A program made the translations under genes and the position numbers. The notes under the pieces are model-generated. The model was not told the origin of the DNA and searched no databases. It saw nothing but the letters and a program-made list of their open reading frames with translations. Positions 59,730 through 64,000 of a DNA stretch of 64,000 bases are shown here, one piece after another (position 1 is the first letter of the stretch; every line of letters begins with the position of its first letter). The DNA comes from Thermopolyspora sp044507605 (GTDB taxonomy: Bacteria; Actinomycetota; Actinomycetes; Streptosporangiales; Streptosporangiaceae), in assembly GCA_044507605.1 (NCBI GenBank), contig JBIQJI010000026.1:1-64000 (forward strand), written 5' to 3'.

Positions 59730-60899
59730 ATGAGCATCACACTCACGAACGCCACGCTGGTGCTGCCCGGCGAGACGCGCCCCGGCTGGGTGACGATCGA
59801 AGACGGCCGCATCACCCACGTCGGGCGCGGCGTCGCGCCCGGCCAGGGCCTGGACCTCGGCGGCCGGCACCTCGTACCGGGTTTCGTGGACATGCATCAT
59901 CACGGCGGGGCAGGCGGCTCCTACCCGGCGGCGGTCACCGAGGCGGCCGCCGAAGCGGCCGTGCGCGCGGCGAGGTTCCATCTCGGCCACGGCACCACGA
60001 CCGGCGTCGCCAGCCTGGTCACCGCCGCCCCGGGCGACCTCGCCCGGGCCGTCGGCGTGCTCGCCGGGCTGTGCGACGACGGCGTGTTCGCCGGCATCCA
60101 CCTCGAAGGGCCGTACATCGCCAAGGCCAGGTGCGGGGCCCACGACCCCACGCTGCTGCGCGACCCCGACCCGGCCGAGTTCGCCGAGCTGGTGCGCGCC
60201 GGGCGCGGCCACATCCGCATGGTGACCGTCGCCCCCGAGCTGCCGGGTGCCCTCGACACCGTCCGCCGGGCCGTCGCCGAGGGAGTCATCGCCGCCATCG
60301 GGCACAGCGACGCGACGTACGAGCAGACGGTCGCCGGTGTCGAGGCCGGGGCCACGGTCGCCACCCACCTGTTCAACGCGCTGCCTCCCCTCCACCACCG
60401 CAGCCCCGGGCCCATCGCCGCGCTGCTGGAGGACGAGCGGGTCACCGTCGAGCTGATCAACGACGGGTTCCACGTGCATCCGGCGATGATCCGCCTCGCC
60501 CGCGCGGCCGCCGGCCCCGGCCGGACCGCGCTGATCACCGACGCGATGGCGGCCGCCGGGCTCGGCGACGGCGACTACCGGCTCGGCTCCATGAGCGTCA
60601 CCGTGGTGAACGGCGAGGCCCGGCTCGCCGGGGGCGGCTCGATCGCCGGCAGCACCCTCACCATGGACGAGGCGTTCCGCCGCGCCGTGCTGGAGGCCGG
60701 TCTCACCCTGCCCGAGGCAGTGGAGGCCGCCTCGCTCACCCCCGCCCGCGTGCTCGGCCTGGCCGACCGGGTGGGGTCCATCGAGGCGGGCAAGGACGCC
60801 GACCTGGTCGTGCTGTCGGGCGACCTGCGCGTCGACGGGGTGATGCGGCGCGGCGAGTGGGTCACCCGCCCGGCGCCCGCGCCTTCCGGACGCCCCTAA
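59730..60899 (+). CDS. nagA: N-acetylglucosamine-6-phosphate deacetylase
   Basis: NagA deacetylates GlcNAc-6-phosphate, feeding amino-sugar breakdown or recycling of cell wall. It has 389 residues. Metal ligands: the HHH at 56-58 (VDMHHHGG), HLEGPY, IGHSDA and THLFNA; the catalytic Asp is in LITDAMAAAG. The ATG at 59730 lacks an SD; GATCCT 6 nt upstream may be a leaderless -10. No match to the DasR site known upstream of Streptomyces nag genes was seen. Confidence 0.95.
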   Translation: MSITLTNATLVLPGETRPGWVTIEDGRITHVGRGVAPGQGLDLGGRHLVPGFVDMHHHGGAGGSYPAAVTEAAAEAAVRAARFHLGHGTTTGVASLVTAAPGDLARAVGVLAGLCDDGVFAGIHLEGPYIAKARCGAHDPTLLRDPDPAEFAELVRAGRGHIRMVTVAPELPGALDTVRRAVAEGVIAAIGHSDATYEQTVAGVEAGATVATHLFNALPPLHHRSPGPIAALLEDERVTVELINDGFHVHPAMIRLARAAAGPGRTALITDAMAAAGLGDGDYRLGSMSVTVVNGEARLAGGGSIAGSTLTMDEAFRRAVLEAGLTLPEAVEAASLTPARVLGLADRVGSIEAGKDADLVVLSGDLRVDGVMRRGEWVTRPAPAPSGRP

Positions 60900-60938
60900 A
60901 CTGAGAACACCGCCGCATCTTTCTGGAAGGGTCGCCTG

Positions 60939-62543
60939 GTGTCCGACGAGTTGTCCGACCAATTGTCCGGCCGATCGCCCGGCTTCGACCAGTCGTTCGA
61001 CACGGTTCTGGTGGTCGACTTCGGCGCGCAGTACGCGCAGCTCATCGCCCGTCGCGTGCGCGAGTGCCATGTCTACTCCGAGATCGTCCCCTGCACCATG
61101 CCCGTGGAGCAGATGCTGGCCAAGCGGCCCAAGGCGATCATCCTGTCGGGCGGGCCCTCGTCCGTGTACGCCGAGGGCGCCCCGGCGGTGCCCGAGGGGC
61201 TGTTCCGGACCGGCGTGCCGACGTTCGGCATCTGTTACGGCTTCCAGGCCATGACCCAGGCCCTCGGCGGCGAGGTCGCGCACACCGGTGTCGCGGAGTT
61301 CGGCGGCACCACGCTCAATGTGGCCGACCAGGGCGTGCTGTTCGCCGGCCTGCCCGCCACCCAGTCGGTGTGGATGTCACACGGCGACAGCGTGACGCGC
61401 GCCCCAGAGGGGTTCGTGGTCACCGCGTCGACCGAGGCCACGCCGGTGGCGGCGATGGAGGCCCCCGAGCGAGGGCTGTACGGCGTGCAGTTCCACCCCG
61501 AGGTGCTGCACACCGAGCACGGCCAGGAGGTGCTCCGGCACTTTCTCGAGGCCGCCGGCTGCCGCCCGTCGTGGACGATGCTCAACATCGTCGAGGAGGC
61601 GGTGGCGGAGGTCCGCCGCCGCATCGGGCCCGAGGGCCGGGCGATCTGCGCGCTGTCGGGCGGGGTCGACTCCGCGGTGGCGGCGGCGATCGTGCAGCGG
61701 GCCATCGGCGACCGGCTCACCTGTGTGTTCGTCGATCATGGCCTGCTGCGCGAGGGCGAGGCCGAGCAGGTCGAGCGCGACTTCGTCGCGGCGACGGGGG
61801 TGCGGCTGCGCGTCGTCGACGCCGCCGAGCGGTTCCTCAAGGCGCTCGCCGGGGTGTCCGACCCCGAGGCCAAGCGCAAGATCATCGGCCGGGAGTTCAT
61901 CCGGGTCTTCGAGGACGAGCAGCGCGCCATCATCGCCGGCTCCGACACCCCGGTCGACTTCCTGGTGCAGGGCACGCTCTACCCCGACGTCGTCGAGTCG
62001 GGCGGCGGCACCGGCGCCGCCAACATCAAGTCCCACCACAACGTCGGCGGGCTGCCCGACGATCTGCGGTTCACCCTGGTCGAGCCGCTGCGCACGCTGT
62101 TCAAGGACGAGGTGCGCCGGGCCGGCGAGGAGCTCGGGCTGCCCCCGGCCATGGTGTGGCGCCAGCCGTTCCCGGGGCCGGGCCTCGGCATCCGGATCAT
62201 CGGCGAGGTGACCGGCGAGCGGCTGGCCATTCTGCGCCAGGCCGACGCGATCGCCCGCGAGGAGCTGTCGCGGGCCGGCCTCGACCGCGACATCTGGCAG
62301 TGCCCGGTGGTGCTGCTCGCCGACGTTCGCTCGGTGGGCGTGCAGGGCGATTTCCGCACCTACGGCCATCCCGTGGTGCTGCGGCCGGTCACCAGCGAGG
62401 ACGCCATGACCGCGGACTGGTCGCGGCTGCCCTACGACGTGCTGGCGCGCATCTCGACCCGCATCACCAACGAGGTGCGAGAGGTCAACCGGGTCGTGCT
62501 CGACATCACAAGCAAGCCGCCGGGCACCATCGAGTGGGAGTAA
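60939..62543 (+). CDS. guaA: GMP synthase (glutamine-hydrolysing)
   Basis: GuaA turns XMP into GMP with glutamine and ATP. It has 534 residues from GTG 60939 with GGAAGGG upstream. Amidotransferase triad: Cys99 (GICYGF), His186 and Glu188 (QFHPEV). ATP pyrophosphatase P-loop: SGGVDS (240-245). The dimerisation end is KPPGTIEWE. TAAACT (60897-60902), overlapping the nagA stop, is a possible -10. A strong hairpin follows. Confidence 0.98.
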   Translation: MSDELSDQLSGRSPGFDQSFDTVLVVDFGAQYAQLIARRVRECHVYSEIVPCTMPVEQMLAKRPKAIILSGGPSSVYAEGAPAVPEGLFRTGVPTFGICYGFQAMTQALGGEVAHTGVAEFGGTTLNVADQGVLFAGLPATQSVWMSHGDSVTRAPEGFVVTASTEATPVAAMEAPERGLYGVQFHPEVLHTEHGQEVLRHFLEAAGCRPSWTMLNIVEEAVAEVRRRIGPEGRAICALSGGVDSAVAAAIVQRAIGDRLTCVFVDHGLLREGEAEQVERDFVAATGVRLRVVDAAERFLKALAGVSDPEAKRKIIGREFIRVFEDEQRAIIAGSDTPVDFLVQGTLYPDVVESGGGTGAANIKSHHNVGGLPDDLRFTLVEPLRTLFKDEVRRAGEELGLPPAMVWRQPFPGPGLGIRIIGEVTGERLAILRQADAIAREELSRAGLDRDIWQCPVVLLADVRSVGVQGDFRTYGHPVVLRPVTSEDAMTADWSRLPYDVLARISTRITNEVREVNRVVLDITSKPPGTIEWE

Positions 62544-62558
62544 CGCCATTTGCCCTAT

Positions 62559-62590
62559 TTCCCCCGCTTTGAAGCTGTAAAGCGGGGGAA
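62559..62590. terminator. Terminator between guaA and the deacetylase gene
   Basis: A perfect 12-bp stem (TTCCCCCGCTTT 62559-62570 with AAAGCGGGGGAA 62579-62590) and an 8-nt loop lie between convergent genes, so it may act in both directions. Confidence 0.85.
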
Positions 62591-62689
62591 TTGGGTAATG
62601 ACCCCGGCCGGGCGAGCGGTCCGGGCGGCGTGCCGGAGCCCGTCGGCACCTGACGGCAGGGGTCGCGGCGGCTCGGTGCCCCCTGCGGC

Positions 62690-63559
62690 TCAGTGGGCGA
62701 CGAGCGGCGTCTCCTCGATCTCCTTGCGCGCGTCCTTGGGGTAGACCTCGCCCGGCTTCAGCGTGCGGCCGCGCAGCAGGTCGTCGACCGTCACGATGTG
62801 GAAGCCCTTCTTGCGCAGGGCCTTGAGCAGGTCGGGCATCACCTCGACGGTCTGCGTCACCCAGTCGTGCATCAGCACCACCGAGTCGCGCCGCGCCCCC
62901 TTCAGCACCTCGGTGTAGATCTTCTTTTTGTTCTTGGTCGCCCAGTCGTGCGAGGTGGTGTTCCACAGCACGATCGGCATCTCGAACTCGGTGGCGATCG
63001 CCTGCACCCGGTCGTCGGCCAGCCCGTACGGCGGCCGCAGCACGCCCGGGTACGTACCGGTGATCTTGTAGACGAGGTTCTGGGTGTGCCGGATCTCCCA
63101 GCGGATGGAGTCCTCGGTCATCTTGGTGAAGTCGGGATGGTCGTAGCTGTGGTTGCCGATCTGATGGCCCTCTTCGACCATCCGCTTCACGAACTGCGGC
63201 CGGGCTTTGACGTACTGGCCCTCCAGCAGGAACGTCGCCTTGGCCTTGTACTTCTTCAGGGTGTCGAGCAGGTGCCCGGCCTGCTGCCCCGGGCCGTCGT
63301 CGAAGGTCAGCGCGATGCACTTGACCTTGGCGCAGTCGACCTTGTGGCCCTTGGCCGGCTTGGCCTTCTCGCCGGTCGCCGCCGCGTCTCCGGTGTCCTT
63401 GCCCGCCGTGGCGCCGCCCGTCGCGGCCCCGGCCGCGGGCGCCTTCGCGGTGCGCACGGTGGCGGCCTCGCCCCACGCCGGGGCCGCCATCGCCAGCATG
63501 GCCAGGGCACATGTGCCAGAGACGACGACCCGCGATGACGATCCACCCACCCGCAACAT
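62690..63559 (-). CDS. Secreted polysaccharide deacetylase (NodB domain)
   Basis: Metal-dependent deacetylase of cell-wall or other GlcNAc polymers, outside the cell. It has 289 residues. A signal peptide (VVVSGTCALAMLAMAAPAWG, then a cut near AWGEA) precedes an Ala/Thr/Lys linker. NodB motifs are complete: TFDDGP (85-90), His137 and His141 (GNHSYDHPD), RPPYG (175-179), DW (205-206) and LMHDW (His231). Cys76 and Cys81 could pair. The SD is AAGGG, 10 nt upstream. Confidence 0.94.
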   Translation of the reverse strand: MLRVGGSSSRVVVSGTCALAMLAMAAPAWGEAATVRTAKAPAAGAATGGATAGKDTGDAAATGEKAKPAKGHKVDCAKVKCIALTFDDGPGQQAGHLLDTLKKYKAKATFLLEGQYVKARPQFVKRMVEEGHQIGNHSYDHPDFTKMTEDSIRWEIRHTQNLVYKITGTYPGVLRPPYGLADDRVQAIATEFEMPIVLWNTTSHDWATKNKKKIYTEVLKGARRDSVVLMHDWVTQTVEVMPDLLKALRKKGFHIVTVDDLLRGRTLKPGEVYPKDARKEIEETPLVAH

Positions 63560-63688
63560 GGTGCGAAACCCTTCATATCGGCTGCTTCGGAAGATCGCAT
63601 CGTATCGAACCGATCCTGCGGCATCAGCCGGTTCCGGGCGGACCGTTGCGTGATCGCGAACACGGCCGCGGGCGCGCCGGCCGCGCCT

Positions 63689-64000
63689 CTAGCGGGCGGC
63701 GACCTGGGCGACCTGCCCGGACGTGAGCAGCGCCGCGAGCGGGCCCGGCTCGTGCAGCCTGCTGATGCGGTCGCGCGTGTCGCGCTTCAACCGCGCCATC
63801 CGGCGCCGCATCGCCACCCTGCGGTACGCCGCGACATGCCCCCTGGCGGCCCGCGCCGCGCCCGTCAGCTCGTAGCCGAGGCCGGCGAGCCGGTCGCCGA
63901 GCACCGTCTCGCACAGTTCGATCTCCCACGGCTCCAGCCGCGCCGACCAGCTGCCGACCCGGGCCGCGGTCACGTCGCCGTGGGTGTTGCGGTGCCACAC
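63689..64000 (-). CDS. C-terminal fragment of a probable sulfotransferase (5' end outside window)
   Basis: The last 103 codons of a gene that runs off the window. The stretch NTHGDVTAARVGSWSARLEP, then ELCETVLGDRLAGLGYEL, has the pattern of a sulfotransferase C-terminus (phosphosulfate-dependent family: GRW-x-x-x-L followed by a GYE-like end). After it come about 55 Arg/Ala-rich residues with possible helices. The catalytic 5'-PSB loop is not in the window, so the call is tentative. Confidence 0.5.
   Translation of the reverse strand: MWHRNTHGDVTAARVGSWSARLEPWEIELCETVLGDRLAGLGYELTGAARAARGHVAAYRRVAMRRRMARLKRDTRDRISRLHEPGPLAALLTSGQVAQVAAR

Noticed and set aside
57852..61283. Very long minus-strand frame (1143 codons) across nagA and part of guaA
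   Set aside because: Only the glpD part (57852-59591) is protein-like; the remainder is antisense to well-identified genes.

Overview
The window is 64 kb of chromosome from a very GC-rich actinomycete. The gene order (rpoC, str and S10/spc/alpha ribosomal clusters, secY-adk-map, rplM-rpsI-glmM, coaA, acpS-nnr-alr, tsaE/tsaB/rimI/tsaD, groES-groEL1, a SigD/ShbA-type sigma factor, guaB-guaB3, guaA), the frequent GTG starts, the abundant leaderless promoters and the His-tailed GroEL1 all fit Actinomycetes. The protein sequences suggest the Streptosporangiales (Planobispora, Nonomuraea, Streptosporangium and relatives). That placement is inference from recalled sequences, not a search. I saw no transposase, integrase, phage gene, CRISPR array, tRNA or rRNA gene.

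1-25.4 kb is translation and transcription. It holds the end of rpoC, rpsL-rpsG-fusA-tuf, the S10 and spc operons (rpsJ to rplO), secY-adk, map, two small accessory genes, infA-rpmJ and the alpha operon (rpsM-rpsK-rpsD-rpoA-rplQ), ending at a perfect 16-bp terminator hairpin. The EF-Tu carries Ser and Ala at the positions equivalent to E. coli Gly257 and Gly275, plus Gln at Tyr160. The first two match known GE2270A (thiopeptide) resistance substitutions, which makes this the most interesting signal in the window.

25.5-33.4 kb has truA, then a minus-strand block of three surface proteins. Two are tandem paralogues with long proline-rich cytoplasmic regions, one membrane segment and a shared outside domain I do not recognise; the third is a membrane-anchored CAP-domain protein. 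The rplM-rpsI-glmM operon follows behind a near-consensus promoter. 33.5-38.1 kb holds a four-gene ABC-2 transporter operon (two ATPase/permease pairs, every junction a 4-bp overlap) and coaA. Divergent from coaA, acpS-nnr-alr, an alpha/beta hydrolase and the tsaE, tsaB, rimI, tsaD tRNA-t6A genes follow. A class F sortase and a probable cell-wall substrate sit between tsaE and tsaB.

46.4-54.5 kb has a coiled-coil protein, a THUMP-like methyltransferase, an AT-richer stretch with a small secreted protein, CIRCE-controlled groES-groEL1, and a sigma factor translationally coupled to a short protein resembling the sigma-binding part of RsdA, followed by a DUF5319 gene and a two-HTH regulator on the other strand. 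54.6-64 kb is purine and sugar metabolism (guaB, guaB3, glpD, nagA, guaA), a secreted polysaccharide deacetylase, and the end of a probable sulfotransferase that runs off the window.
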